Assembly: GCF_035181385.1 (NCBI RefSeq)
Contig: NZ_JAXCJK010000001.1
Coordinates: forward strand, 744,001 to 808,000
Length of the DNA stretch: 64,000 nt
Reading direction: 5' to 3'
DNA from: Moraxella sp035181385
Lineage (GTDB): Bacteria; Pseudomonadota; Gammaproteobacteria; Pseudomonadales; Moraxellaceae
Shown piece by piece: positions 42,935 through 52,606 of this stretch. The notes beneath the pieces were generated by a model that was given only the letters and a program-made list of their open reading frames with translations, had not been told where the DNA came from and ran no database searches. Position 1 is the first letter of the stretch; each line of letters starts with the position of its first letter. The position numbers and the translations under genes are program-made.

Positions 42935-44284
42935 ATGATTACCATCAAAAAAGGTTTGGATTTACCCATCACAGGTGAACCCACCAAACAGATTAGCGAA
43001 CACACGCCAACTCAGGTCGCCATCATTGGCTACGACTATATCGGTATGCGTCCGACCATGAGTATCAAGGAAGGCGACATCGTTGCTAAAGGACAAGTGT
43101 TGTTTGAGGACAAAAAGCGTGCGGGTGTTAAATATACCGCCCCTGTCAGTGGTCAAATCGCTGCCATCAATCGTGGCGAACGCCGAGTATTTAAGAGCAT
43201 CGTCATCACTGCCAATCATCAGTCTGACAATGAAGTCACCTTTAATGCTTATCTATCACAAGATTTGGCGGCAATTGACCGTGAGACTGTCAAACAGCAA
43301 TTGGTGGCTTCTGGCGAATGGACAGCATTTCGTACGCGTCCGTTCAGTCGTACACCAGAAATTGACAGCATACCTTCTGCCATCTTTGTAACAGCAACCG
43401 ACACCAATCCATTATGTGCTGATGCCACCGAAATCATCAGCGAACACATTGACGCATTCAATGATGGCTTGGCGATTCTTTCAACCTTATCGCCAAAAAC
43501 TTTTGTGTGCCACGGTTCAATCGCTCCTACCAAAGCAACCAATCTAGCAGTTGGTAATAGCACTGAGTATCACGGCTTTACAGGTAAGCACCCAGCAGGC
43601 AATGCAGGCACACACATTCATTTTTTACACCCATTGGCCCGTGGCACACAAGTATGGACCATTGGTTACCAAGATGTGATAGCAATTGGCAAACTATTTA
43701 CCACAGGTCGTATCTACACCGACCGCATCATCAGCTTGGCAGGACCTGCAGTCAGCAATCCACGCTTAGTGCGTACCGTCCGTGGTGCAGACCTAACTGA
43801 ACTGACCGCAGGCGAGCTTAAAGGTGATGACAACCGCATCATCTCAGGTTCGGTACTGTCAGGTCGCAAGGCAGATGGTAAAATCGCTTACTTAGGTCGG
43901 TTTCACAACCAAGTATCAGTACTTGCTGAAGGTCGTGAACGCCCTGCCTTACACTTTTTCACCCCTGGCGCTAATCGCTTTTCATTTTTACCAATTTATA
44001 TCTCTCAATTCTTTGGTAAAAAATACGATTTTACCACCACCACCAATGGCTCGCCTCGTGCAATGGTACCGATTGGTTCATTTGAAAACATCATGCCACA
44101 AGACTACCTACCAACCCAGCTACTACGCTCGCTTATTGTAGGGGATATTGTTGAGGCGGTAGAGCTGGGTGCACTTGAACTTGATGAAGAAGACTTGGCA
44201 CTTTGCACCTTCATCTCGCCTGGCAAGTATGAATTTGGTGACATTTTGCGTGATAACTTGACCCGTATTGAGCAGGAAGGCTAA
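42935..44284 (+). CDS. nqrA: Na+-translocating NADH:quinone reductase subunit A
   Basis: The soluble quinone-site subunit of the six-subunit Na+-pumping NADH dehydrogenase. It has 449 residues and starts MITIKKGLDLPITGEP, as in other NqrA proteins, with GMRPTMSIKEGDIVAKGQVLF (a biotinyl/lipoyl-like hairpin) near residue 35 and HPAGNAGTHIHFLHPL, a family hallmark, near 215. First gene of nqrABCDEF; nqrB follows after 3 bp. Confidence 0.96.
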   Translation: MITIKKGLDLPITGEPTKQISEHTPTQVAIIGYDYIGMRPTMSIKEGDIVAKGQVLFEDKKRAGVKYTAPVSGQIAAINRGERRVFKSIVITANHQSDNEVTFNAYLSQDLAAIDRETVKQQLVASGEWTAFRTRPFSRTPEIDSIPSAIFVTATDTNPLCADATEIISEHIDAFNDGLAILSTLSPKTFVCHGSIAPTKATNLAVGNSTEYHGFTGKHPAGNAGTHIHFLHPLARGTQVWTIGYQDVIAIGKLFTTGRIYTDRIISLAGPAVSNPRLVRTVRGADLTELTAGELKGDDNRIISGSVLSGRKADGKIAYLGRFHNQVSVLAEGRERPALHFFTPGANRFSFLPIYISQFFGKKYDFTTTTNGSPRAMVPIGSFENIMPQDYLPTQLLRSLIVGDIVEAVELGALELDEEDLALCTFISPGKYEFGDILRDNLTRIEQEG

Positions 44285-44287
44285 ACG

Positions 44288-45517
44288 ATGAAATTCATTC
44301 ACAATATCTTTGACCGTATAGAGCCGTCCTTTACCAAAGGCGGAAAATATGAAAAATATTACGCCATTTTTGAGATGTTTGACACCTTCTTCCGTCAGCC
44401 AAGCTCTCAAACTTACAGTGCCTCCCATGTCCGTGATGGCATTGACCTAAAAAGAATCATGATTACTGTATGGCTGTGCACTTTCCCTGCAATGTTTTGG
44501 GGTATGTATAATGTTGGCTTTCAGGCATTGACCTTTATTACACAATCAGGCATTACTCCTGAGGGCTGGCGTACCATCATCACCAATTCAGCAGGCTATG
44601 ACCCAAACAGTATCTGGGCTTGTTTTGTCTATGGTGCAATGCAATTTTTACCGATTTATGCCGTAACCTTCGCCGTGGGTATCTTATGGGAAATCATCTT
44701 TGCGGTGGTTCGTGGTCATGAAGTGAACGAGGGATTCTTTGTAACATCAGTACTATTTGCCCTATCGCTACCACCAGACACGCCACTTTGGCAAGTTGCT
44801 CTTGGCATCAGTTTTGGTGTTGTTGTGGCAAAAGAAGTCTTTGGTGGTACAGGCAAAAACTTCCTAAACCCCGCTCTTGCAGGTCGTGCGTTCTTATACT
44901 TTGCTTATCCCGTCTCCATGTCTGGCGATGCGGTATGGACGGCCGTTGATGGTTTTTCTGGTGCAACACCACTAGGTCAGGCCGCCGCAGGCATAGCTCC
45001 TGAGCAGTTTAGCAATGCCTACGGTCAAGCCATCGGTTGGGCAGATGCATTTTTAGGTAATATGCAAGGATCCATTGGTGAAGTGTCTACTTTGGCCATC
45101 TTGATTGGTGGTGCAGTACTCATGTATACCAAAATCGCCAGCTGGCGTGTGATTGCAGGGTCTATCATCGGTCTTGTGGCAACCGCCTTCATTTTCAACA
45201 TGATTGGTGGTAACAACCCAATGATGAGCCTAGCACCACATTGGCACTTAGTTATCGGCGGATTTATGTTTGGTGCGGTATTTATGGCGACCGACCCTGT
45301 ATCAGCCGCCCACACCAATAAGGGTCGCTGGTGCTATGGCTTACTCATTGGCTTTATGACCGTTGTCATTCGTGTGGTAAACCCCGCTTTCCCAGAAGGC
45401 ATCATGCTTGCAATCTTATTTGCCAACTTGTTCGCCCCATTGTTTGACTACTTTGTCAAACAGGCTAACATCAAACGCCAAAATGCACGGAGATTAGCTC
45501 ATGTCAGCCAAAAATAG
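44288..45517 (+). CDS. nqrB: Na+-translocating NADH:quinone reductase subunit B
   Basis: A polytopic 409-residue membrane subunit of the Nqr complex that forms part of the sodium path. Thr227 in GFSGATPLG carries the covalently bound FMN, and the membrane segments include LPIYAVTFAVGILWEIIF and LVIGGFMFGAVFMATDPV. The conserved KEVFGGTGKNFLNPALAGRAF segment is intact. nqrC overlaps its end by 17 bp. Confidence 0.96.
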   Translation: MKFIHNIFDRIEPSFTKGGKYEKYYAIFEMFDTFFRQPSSQTYSASHVRDGIDLKRIMITVWLCTFPAMFWGMYNVGFQALTFITQSGITPEGWRTIITNSAGYDPNSIWACFVYGAMQFLPIYAVTFAVGILWEIIFAVVRGHEVNEGFFVTSVLFALSLPPDTPLWQVALGISFGVVVAKEVFGGTGKNFLNPALAGRAFLYFAYPVSMSGDAVWTAVDGFSGATPLGQAAAGIAPEQFSNAYGQAIGWADAFLGNMQGSIGEVSTLAILIGGAVLMYTKIASWRVIAGSIIGLVATAFIFNMIGGNNPMMSLAPHWHLVIGGFMFGAVFMATDPVSAAHTNKGRWCYGLLIGFMTVVIRVVNPAFPEGIMLAILFANLFAPLFDYFVKQANIKRQNARRLAHVSQK

Positions 45518-46298
45518 CAATATAACAACCTTAGCGACTGCTCTGATTCTGTGCTTGGTTTGCTCAGTATTGGTATCGGCCGCAGCAATTAGCATGAAAC
45601 CCAAACAGCTTGCTAATATTGAACTTGACCGCAATAAAAACATTCTGATGGCAGCCAACCTATTTGACCCTGCCAAAGATGACGAAAGTCAAGTCGCCAA
45701 ATTATTTGAAAATGTAGAAACCAAACTCATTGATACCAAAACAGGGCAGTTTGTCAGTGATGATGAACTAAAATCCGCAGGCATTAGTGATGTGGGTGCG
45801 TACGATGTGGAAAAAGCCAAAAAAGACACAGCAACCCAAATTGTCCTTGATAAAGACCCTGCTCAAATTGGCACGCTGCCTAAATATTTGAAAGTTTTTA
45901 TCATTAATGATGAGCATGGCAAATTAAAAAATGTTGTCCTACCCATTAACGGTAATGGTCTTTGGGGGCAAATTTATGGGTTCTTAACTCTAAAATCCGA
46001 CATTAATACCATCGAAGGCATTTCGTTTTATCAGCACAAAGAAACGCCAGGTTTAGGTGCTCTCATTGAAACACCAAAATGGCGTGCCACTTGGGTGGGT
46101 AAACAAGCCTATGACGGCGATAAAATTGTTACAGGTGTGGTTAAATCTGGCACCCCCAAGCCCACACCCAACTATGTAGATGGCATCACAGGAGCAACCT
46201 TGACAAGTGCTGGGGTCAATAACATGATTCAGTTTTGGTTGTCTGAGCAAGCGTATAAGCCATTTTTAGACAATCTACGCCAAAGCAAGGAGAGTTAA
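45501..46298 (+). CDS. nqrC: Na+-translocating NADH:quinone reductase subunit C
   Basis: A 265-residue subunit with one N-terminal membrane helix (about 10-28) and a periplasmic FMN-binding domain. The flavinylation motif DGITGATLTS starts at about residue 227, with Thr233 as the FMN acceptor; ApbE-type flavin transferase is needed for this and is not in the window. GLGALIETPKW is also conserved. It overlaps nqrB by 17 bp and precedes nqrD by 1 bp. Confidence 0.95.
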   Translation: MSAKNSNITTLATALILCLVCSVLVSAAAISMKPKQLANIELDRNKNILMAANLFDPAKDDESQVAKLFENVETKLIDTKTGQFVSDDELKSAGISDVGAYDVEKAKKDTATQIVLDKDPAQIGTLPKYLKVFIINDEHGKLKNVVLPINGNGLWGQIYGFLTLKSDINTIEGISFYQHKETPGLGALIETPKWRATWVGKQAYDGDKIVTGVVKSGTPKPTPNYVDGITGATLTSAGVNNMIQFWLSEQAYKPFLDNLRQSKES

Positions 46299-46299
46299 G

Positions 46300-46956
46300 A
46301 TGTCTGATAACAAAAAAATTCTGATCAGTCCAATTATCCAGAATAACCCCATTGCCGTACAAGTTCTGGGCATTTGCTCTGCTCTGGCAGTAACAATTAG
46401 TATCAAAAATGCTCTTGTGATGGGCGTCGCCTTAACTTTGGTTACGGCTTTTTCTAGTTTTTTTATTTCATTACTAAGAAACAAAATCCCATCATCAATT
46501 CGTATTATTGTTCAAATGGTGGTGATTGCAAGTCTTGTTATTGTTGTAGACCAAGTACTAAAAGCAGTCGTTTACGATGTCAGTAAATCATTATCAGTAT
46601 TTATTGGACTCATTATTACCAACTGTATCGTCATGGGGCGTGCCGAAGCATTTGCCATGAGTAACCCACCTGTACCAAGCTTTTTGGACGGTTTTGGCAA
46701 TGGTTTGGGCTATTCGGTTCTGCTGTTTTTGGTGGCGGTGATTCGTGAATTTTTTGGTAACGGTTCACTCTTTGACATTCAAATTCTCCAAAAAGTGAGT
46801 GATGGTGGTTGGTATGTGCCAAATGGTCTATTACTACTGCCACCATCTGCATTCTTTGTGATTGCTTTATTCATCGCTCTTTTGCGTATGAAAAACAAGA
46901 ATCTACAAGAGCCAGCTGAATTTGTCATCAAGCCAAACTCTAAGGGAGGACACTAA
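46300..46956 (+). CDS. nqrD: Na+-translocating NADH:quinone reductase subunit D
   Basis: A 218-residue membrane subunit of the Nqr complex with about six helices, related to RnfE. NCIVMGRAEAFAM holds the half-site Cys that with NqrE binds an iron-sulfur centre in the membrane. GGAGGA near its 3' end serves nqrE, whose ATG overlaps the stop by one base. Confidence 0.95.
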   Translation: MSDNKKILISPIIQNNPIAVQVLGICSALAVTISIKNALVMGVALTLVTAFSSFFISLLRNKIPSSIRIIVQMVVIASLVIVVDQVLKAVVYDVSKSLSVFIGLIITNCIVMGRAEAFAMSNPPVPSFLDGFGNGLGYSVLLFLVAVIREFFGNGSLFDIQILQKVSDGGWYVPNGLLLLPPSAFFVIALFIALLRMKNKNLQEPAEFVIKPNSKGGH

Positions 46957-47561
46957 TGGACTATGTGAGTTTATTCATCACCTCAGTGTTCATTCAAAAC
47001 ATGGCACTGGCATACTTTTTTGGTATGTGTACTTTTATTGCCGTATCCAAAAAAGTCTCAACCGCCTTAGGTCTTGGCATTGCCGTTACCTTCGTGATGG
47101 CAATTACCGTACCCCTAAACAACCTACTGTATCAATATTTGCTAAAAGATGGTGCGTTGGCGTGGGCAGGCTTTGCTGAAACTGATTTGTCATTTTTAGG
47201 ATTTTTATCTTATATTGCTCTGATTGCAGCAGTAGTACAGGTCTTAGAAATGTTCATGGACAAATTCATGCCAGCACTTTATAACGCCCTAGGCATTTTT
47301 CTACCTCTGATCACAGTAAACTGCGCAATCATGGGTGGCGTGCTGTTTATGGTGGAAAGAGATTATAACTTTGCTGAGTCAGCCGTATATGGGTTTAGTT
47401 CAGGGCTTGGTTGGGCACTTGCGATTACAGCCATGGCAGGTATCCGCGAAAAGCTCAAATACTCCGATGTGCCCGCACCACTTCGTGGCATTGGCATTAC
47501 CTTTATTACCGCAGGGCTTATGGCGTTAGGCTTTATGAGCTTTGGCGGTATGTCATTATAA
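46956..47561 (+). CDS. nqrE: Na+-translocating NADH:quinone reductase subunit E
   Basis: A 201-residue membrane subunit of the Nqr complex, homologous to NqrD in inverted topology and to RnfA. LITVNCAIMGGVLFM holds the conserved Cys of the membrane iron-sulfur site, and NMALAYFFGMCTFIAVSKK is the N-terminal counterpart. Tightly packed in the operon. Confidence 0.95.
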   Translation: MDYVSLFITSVFIQNMALAYFFGMCTFIAVSKKVSTALGLGIAVTFVMAITVPLNNLLYQYLLKDGALAWAGFAETDLSFLGFLSYIALIAAVVQVLEMFMDKFMPALYNALGIFLPLITVNCAIMGGVLFMVERDYNFAESAVYGFSSGLGWALAITAMAGIREKLKYSDVPAPLRGIGITFITAGLMALGFMSFGGMSL

Positions 47562-47570
47562 GGGGGATTT

Positions 47571-48806
47571 ATGGAATTTGGTTTATTATTCGGTGGCGTA
47601 GGTATGTTTGTCGCCATCATCATGAGCCTAGTAGTGGTTATCCTGATGGCTCGTGCCAAATTGGTAAACACAGGCAATGTCAATATCAATATCAACGAAA
47701 ACTCCGAAAACAGCATTTCAGTTGAGGCAGGTGGTAAACTCCTGCAAACCTTAGCAGGCGAAGGAATTTTTCTATCCAGTGCCTGTGGCGGTGGTGGTTC
47801 ATGCGGTCAATGTCGCTGTAAAGTCATCTCTGGTGGTGGCGATATTTTACCAACCGAAGAAAGTCATTTTACCCAAGGCGAGATTCGTGATGGTATGCGT
47901 CTGGCCTGTCAAGTGGCGGTAAAGCAAGACATGAGCATCGAGATTGACCCAGAATTCTTTGAGGTTAAAAAATGGGAATGCGAGGTCATCTCTAATGACA
48001 ATGTGGCAACTTTCATCAAAGAGCTTACCCTTAAAATCCCAGAGGGTGAAGTGGTGCCGTTCCGTGCTGGTGGCTATGTACAGTTAGAAGCACCGCCTCA
48101 CACTGTGCATTACAAAGATTTTGATATTGCAGAAGAATATCATCAAGATTGGGACAATTTTAACTTATGGCGTTATACTTCTACGGTTGATGAATCAGTC
48201 ATTCGTGCCTATTCGATGGCAAATTATCCAGAAGAAAAAGGCATCATCAAGTTCAACATTCGTATTGCCAGCCCTCCACCTCGTGGTCCTGACAGCATTC
48301 CACCAGGCAAGATGTCCTCTTATGTATTTAGCCTAAAACCTGGTGATAAAATCACTGTATCAGGTCCTTATGGTGAATTCTTTGCCAAAGACACCAAAGC
48401 TGAGATGGTATTCATTGGTGGTGGTGCAGGCATGGCACCGATGCGTTCACATATCTTTGATCAGCTAAAACGCCTAAAATCAGATCGTAAAATCAGTTTT
48501 TGGTATGGCGCCCGCTCTAAGCGTGAGATGTTCTATGTTGAAGATTATGATGGATTGGCAGCAGAATTTCCAAATTTCACTTGGAATGTAGCACTTTCTG
48601 ACCCACAGCCAGAAGATAATTGGGAAGGTTATACAGGTTTTATTCACAATGTTTTGTATGAAAACTACCTAAAAGACCACCCTGCTCCTGAAGATTGTGA
48701 GTTTTATATGTGTGGGCCTCCAGTCATGAATGCCGCAGTCATCAAAATGCTCAAAGACTTGGGTGTAGAAGATGAAAATATCTTACTTGATGATTTTGGT
48801 GGTTAA
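47571..48806 (+). CDS. nqrF: Na+-translocating NADH:quinone reductase subunit F
   Basis: The NADH-oxidising subunit, 411 residues. An N-terminal membrane helix (about 3-23) is followed by a ferredoxin-like domain whose [2Fe-2S] cysteines are Cys72, 78, 81 and 113 (SACGGGGSCGQCRC...LACQ). Then come the FAD domain with RAYSMANYPEE (about 218) and the NADH domain with FIGGGAGMAPMRSH and CEFYMCGPPVMNAAV. It is the last gene of the operon and is followed by a terminator. Confidence 0.97.
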   Translation: MEFGLLFGGVGMFVAIIMSLVVVILMARAKLVNTGNVNININENSENSISVEAGGKLLQTLAGEGIFLSSACGGGGSCGQCRCKVISGGGDILPTEESHFTQGEIRDGMRLACQVAVKQDMSIEIDPEFFEVKKWECEVISNDNVATFIKELTLKIPEGEVVPFRAGGYVQLEAPPHTVHYKDFDIAEEYHQDWDNFNLWRYTSTVDESVIRAYSMANYPEEKGIIKFNIRIASPPPRGPDSIPPGKMSSYVFSLKPGDKITVSGPYGEFFAKDTKAEMVFIGGGAGMAPMRSHIFDQLKRLKSDRKISFWYGARSKREMFYVEDYDGLAAEFPNFTWNVALSDPQPEDNWEGYTGFIHNVLYENYLKDHPAPEDCEFYMCGPPVMNAAVIKMLKDLGVEDENILLDDFGG

Positions 48807-48829
48807 TCAATCAGGTTATCACCCAAATA

Positions 48830-48860
48830 AAAAATTCGCTCTTGATGAGCGAATTTTTTA
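48830..48860 (+). terminator. Terminator of the nqr operon
   Basis: AAAATTCGCTC pairs perfectly with GAGCGAATTTT around a 5-nt loop, followed by a T-run, about 25 nt after the nqrF stop. Confidence 0.88.
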
Positions 48861-49207
48861 TTTGTTTATTTTATCTATTTATGCAATGATGAATTGCCAT
48901 CAAAAATACCAATACTTACTTATACACCCAAAAAAACACAAGTCAAAACACTTGTTAATAAGTAAGGGTAAATTAAATAACAAAAGCAAATCAAACAGCA
49001 GTTTACAAACACATCAATGAACACAAAATGGGATCAAACAAACCAAAAAGACTAAGCCATATCAAGTTCAAAAAAAACAGTACAGCTTAGTCGCAATCTT
49101 AGTCCTATCAAAGCCCACCAAAGTCTTTATCTTCATCTATACCGTCTAAAGCATAAAGACCGATTTGGCAAGGCAGTTTTTTTATCTTTGACAAAGATAA
49201 ACCAAGA
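48861..49207. other. Gene-free gap between nqrF and slyD
   Basis: No convincing gene. It contains an 8-bp inverted repeat GACTAAGC/GCTTAGTC (49050-49057, 49085-49092) and, immediately past the slyD stop, a 21-bp palindrome TTTATCTTTG-a-CAAAGATAAA at 49181-49201 that lacks a T-run on either strand. The small frames here overlap slyD or are antisense and are not supported. Confidence 0.6.
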
Positions 49208-49693
49208 TTAATGGTGATGACCGCCTGCACCATGGGCATGGCCGTGTGCGATTTCATCAGCAGTGGCTGCACGCACTTCAACGATTTCCACATCAAAGGT
49301 CAGCTCTTGGCCAGCCAATGGGTGATTTCCATCAACCACAACTTCCTCATCAGTTACCTCTTTTACAGTAACCAACATCACATGGCCATCATCGGTTTGT
49401 GATTGAAATTGCATACCCACTTCAATGTTATCCACACCTTGGAAGTTGGTACGAGGCACAGACTGCACAGCTTCTGCCAGATATTCACCATAAGCATCGC
49501 TTGGTGCAATCACTGCCACAAACTTATCGCCAGCTGACTTTCCTTCCATCTGACCTTCAAGGCCAGGAATGATGTTATGATGGCCATGTAGATATGCCAA
49601 AGGTTCACCATGAGATTGATCAAGAACCTCACCTTGATTGTTGGTCAAGGTATAGTTGAACTTAACCACAGTATCTTTTGCGATGATTGTCAT
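49208..49693 (-). CDS. slyD: FKBP-type peptidyl-prolyl isomerase SlyD
   Basis: A 161-residue cytoplasmic prolyl isomerase and chaperone. FNYTLTNNQGEVLDQS and HNIIPGLEGQMEGKSAGDK form the FKBP fold interrupted by the IF (insert-in-flap) chaperone domain. The C-terminal tail (about 148-161) is His- and Gly-rich and, as in E. coli SlyD, probably binds nickel, though it is much shorter than the E. coli tail. It is divergent from the M61 peptidase gene. Confidence 0.94.
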   Translation of the reverse strand: MTIIAKDTVVKFNYTLTNNQGEVLDQSHGEPLAYLHGHHNIIPGLEGQMEGKSAGDKFVAVIAPSDAYGEYLAEAVQSVPRTNFQGVDNIEVGMQFQSQTDDGHVMLVTVKEVTDEEVVVDGNHPLAGQELTFDVEIVEVRAATADEIAHGHAHGAGGHHH

Positions 49694-49886
49694 AAATTTA
49701 TCCTATTAAAAAGTGGATTTTTGCTACCGTGTGACGATAGACTTAAGTGCATTATAACAGACTTTGCAAGTACTTGTGTAAAAATTGCAAAAATCATGCA
49801 ATTTAAATCACCTTGCTTCATACTTTGCTTTTAACCAAGACCTAAAAATGATATGATGATAATTTTTATAAAAGTAGGAAAAAATC

Positions 49887-51653
49887 ATGAATTATGTGGT
49901 TGATTTTCATCGTTTTAACGCACATTTGGTGAATGTACTGATTGAGTTTACCGCCGACCAAGATGCACCAACCTTATGGTTACCAACTTGGGTTGCTGGC
50001 AGCTATCTGATTCGTGAGTTCAGCAAGAATATCACGCTGGTGCAGTACGAACATGATGGCAAACTTACCGATGCAATCAAGTTATCCAAAAACACTTATC
50101 AGCTTACGCACATCAAAGCCACAGAGAAGGTTGTCGTACAATATGAGGTGTATTGCCATGATTTATCTGTGCGTACCGCTTTTGTGGATAATACACGACT
50201 GTTTGGCAATTTTAGCTCATTGCTACTCATTGCCACTGGTCAAGAACAAAGCACTGCAAACATCACACTCAGCGTTCCTCATGAATTTTTCCAAAAAAAT
50301 CCAAATGCCTTGCTCGCCTGCGGCTTAAAGCATAAAGTACAAAAAACAAATACTGCCATACTATATCAGCTTGAACCAGTCGCTTGTTTTGAAAGTTATG
50401 ATTATCCTTTTGAAATTTCAACTCAAAATGTATTTGACTTTGAGGTCGTTGATGGCAATGGCAAAGTCATACCGCATCGTTTTTTCATCGCTGGCAAACA
50501 CCATGGCGATCTGACACGCCTAAAAACCGATGTGCAAAAAATTTGCCAAACTCATGTTGATAAATGGGGTACGACACCTTTTGATGATTATACCTTCATG
50601 ACAATGGTAACAGGCAACGACTATGGCGGACTTGAACACATCAATTCTACCGCACTTGTCAGCCCACGAACCAACCTGCCAACCGCTTTTGAAAGCAAGA
50701 TACCAAGCGATGACTATCAAAGCTATTTGGGGCTATGTAGTCATGAATATTTTCATGCTTGGTGGGTCAAAAGTGTACGCCCTGATGTGATGATGACCTC
50801 AACCCTACAAGTTGAAGCACCCACACCACTACTTTGGGTATTTGAGGGATTCACCAGTTATGTTGATGACTTTATGCTACTACATGCTGGCGTGATTGAC
50901 AAATCTACATATCTCAAATTGCTTAGCACACAAATCAATCGTTATTATCAAACCGCAGGTCGTGATTCACAAAGTGTTGCCGAATCTAGCTTTGATGCGT
51001 GGATCAAACTGTATCGTGCCGATGAAAATTATACCAACCAAGGCGTAAGCTATTATAACAAGGGTGCACTTGTCGCCCTACTTCTTGATTTGACCCTACT
51101 TAAACATTCTGATGGTAAGTACCGCCTGTTTGATGTCATTAGAGCTTTTTATCAAAAGGCATTATCCTGCAAAGATGGGCGATTTGGCATGACGCATGAT
51201 AATCTGGGCGAGGTGATACAAACTTTCATTCCTGCAAAAGTTTGGCAACATTTTTTTAATAATTATGTCATCGGACGCACACCTCTACCGATTGAAGAGG
51301 TTTTGAGTGAATTTGGTGTTAATATTGACGCCAAAGATAACCTAAAGGTCTGGGGCATGACCACCGAAGATACAGCAAGCGGTCTAAAAATCAAGCATTT
51401 ACTTCGAGATGGCGGTGCCAGCCATGCAGGACTGTCGGTCAATGATGTCATCATCGCCATCGACTGGCTAAAAGCCGACCAAAAAGTATTAGAAACAACC
51501 AGCAAATACCAAAACCACCACCAAAAAAGCATCACCGTTCACGCATTTCGCCGTGATGAATTGATGACTTTTGAAGTTAAAAACAACTCAAATAATCATA
51601 GACAAATCAGTCTTAGTGGTGGTAACGATGCATGGCTAGAAGATCAAGCTTAA
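49887..51653 (+). CDS. M61 family metallopeptidase with PDZ domain
   Basis: A 588-residue protein of the glycyl-aminopeptidase family. The zinc site is HEYFH (His286, Glu287, His290) with Glu320 in FEGFTSYVDD as third ligand. An N-terminal beta-rich domain (1-180) precedes the catalytic region, and a C-terminal PDZ-like domain (about 485-570, with GLKIKHLLRDGGASHAGLSVNDVIIAID) follows. No signal peptide is seen, so it is probably cytoplasmic or weakly exported. Family members release Gly or Ala from peptides; substrate here is unknown. Confidence 0.9.
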   Translation: MNYVVDFHRFNAHLVNVLIEFTADQDAPTLWLPTWVAGSYLIREFSKNITLVQYEHDGKLTDAIKLSKNTYQLTHIKATEKVVVQYEVYCHDLSVRTAFVDNTRLFGNFSSLLLIATGQEQSTANITLSVPHEFFQKNPNALLACGLKHKVQKTNTAILYQLEPVACFESYDYPFEISTQNVFDFEVVDGNGKVIPHRFFIAGKHHGDLTRLKTDVQKICQTHVDKWGTTPFDDYTFMTMVTGNDYGGLEHINSTALVSPRTNLPTAFESKIPSDDYQSYLGLCSHEYFHAWWVKSVRPDVMMTSTLQVEAPTPLLWVFEGFTSYVDDFMLLHAGVIDKSTYLKLLSTQINRYYQTAGRDSQSVAESSFDAWIKLYRADENYTNQGVSYYNKGALVALLLDLTLLKHSDGKYRLFDVIRAFYQKALSCKDGRFGMTHDNLGEVIQTFIPAKVWQHFFNNYVIGRTPLPIEEVLSEFGVNIDAKDNLKVWGMTTEDTASGLKIKHLLRDGGASHAGLSVNDVIIAIDWLKADQKVLETTSKYQNHHQKSITVHAFRRDELMTFEVKNNSNNHRQISLSGGNDAWLEDQA

Positions 51654-51696
51654 TCATTGAAAAATGTCTTGATTAATAAATCATCTTATCGGTCTT

Positions 51697-51766
51697 AAAA
51701 CTCACCCAAAAAAAAACCAAACTTTCAACCAGTTTTTTGGAGGAGAAAAAGAAGGCGGCGAGTTTT
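51697..51766. other. Large imperfect hairpin between the M61 and rluE genes
   Basis: Nested arms AAAACTC/GAGTTTT and CCAAAAAA/TTTTTTGG enclose a loop in the convergent gap. A nine-A run lies at 51708-51716, and a purine-only stretch (GGAGGAGAAAAAGAAGG) follows from 51739. It may act as a termination region for both genes, but it is not a canonical terminator. Confidence 0.45.
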
Positions 51767-51797
51767 ATTTTTTATACCAAATAGAGCATGCTTGTTG

Positions 51798-52481
51798 CTA
51801 TTGATGGATTTTCTTGGATTTGGGTAATGGCTTTTTAGTGTCCTTGCCCAATCCATCTTTTTGGGCATGCGTTTTAATCACACCAAGTTTTCGCAAATCT
51901 TGCTCACCGAGCTCAACCACCAGATGCTCTCCCACACCGATTTGCTCGTTCATATCCCCCAAGCACCATTCCCCCACCTGATGGCGAATCAACCTTAGGC
52001 ATGGCAAGCCAACATGAGCCACCATACGGCGTACCTGACGGTTTTTGCCTTCAAAAATTGTGATAGAAAGCCATGCTGTTGGAATCGATTTACGCTCACG
52101 AATGGGTGGATTGCGTTCCCATACGGTGATGGGCAACGCATCAAGCAGTTTGACACGACAGGGCAAAGTTTTACCATCTTTTAGCACCACACCCCTCTCA
52201 ATAGTACGGATTTGACTTTCACTTGGCATATTTTCAACCTGCACCAGATAAGTTTTGCCAAATTTCTTAGCATTACCTTTGTTGGGCGGTGTCGTGATGG
52301 CATGGTTTAAAGCACCATCATCAGTCAAGATAAGCAAGCCCTCACTATCTTTATCCAGCCTGCCAGCCACACGCAAGGTCTTATCGGTAAAAAAATCTGC
52401 CAAAGTCAGCATATTGTCATTATCTTTACGAAATTGACTATGCACGCCATAAGGCTTGTTAAATAAAATCACTTTTGTCAT
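51798..52481 (-). CDS. rluE: 23S rRNA pseudouridine synthase, RluE-type
   Basis: A 227-residue pseudouridine synthase from the ATG at 52481, where MTKVILFNKPYGVHSQFR begins the conserved core; frames further upstream have no better start. The catalytic Asp is in GRLDKDSEGLLILTDDG (about 50). GKNRQVRRMVAHVG and LIRHQVGEW match the RluE/RsuA-type group. The N-terminal VILFNKPYGVHSQF matches E. coli RluE (uridine 2457 of 23S rRNA). It lies between convergent and co-directional neighbours with no operon partner evident. Confidence 0.88.
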   Translation of the reverse strand: MTKVILFNKPYGVHSQFRKDNDNMLTLADFFTDKTLRVAGRLDKDSEGLLILTDDGALNHAITTPPNKGNAKKFGKTYLVQVENMPSESQIRTIERGVVLKDGKTLPCRVKLLDALPITVWERNPPIRERKSIPTAWLSITIFEGKNRQVRRMVAHVGLPCLRLIRHQVGEWCLGDMNEQIGVGEHLVVELGEQDLRKLGVIKTHAQKDGLGKDTKKPLPKSKKIHQ

Positions 52482-52491
52482 TATAATCATC

Positions 52492-52530
52492 AATAAAAAA
52501 ACCAGATGATAGTTTAACATCATCTGGTCT
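52492..52530 (-). terminator. Terminator after the DUF937-OmpA gene
   Basis: ACCAGATGAT pairs perfectly with ATCATCTGGT around an 8-nt loop; on the minus strand the stem is followed by T7. It separates the OmpA-like gene from rluE. Confidence 0.85.
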
Positions 52531-52606
52531 TAATTGCTTAAATCAAGGTCATTAAATGACGGTTTAATGAATCATGATTAAAGTCAGTTTGCCATCAGTT
52601 ATTCAA

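Noticed and set aside
48772..49020. 82-codon frame running from nqrF into the gap
   Set aside because: It begins inside nqrF in another frame and continues through the terminator; low-complexity Lys/Asn/Ser content without a ribosome site.
49108..49296. 62-codon minus frame overlapping slyD
   Set aside because: It overlaps the conserved 3' end of slyD in another frame and has no supporting signal.
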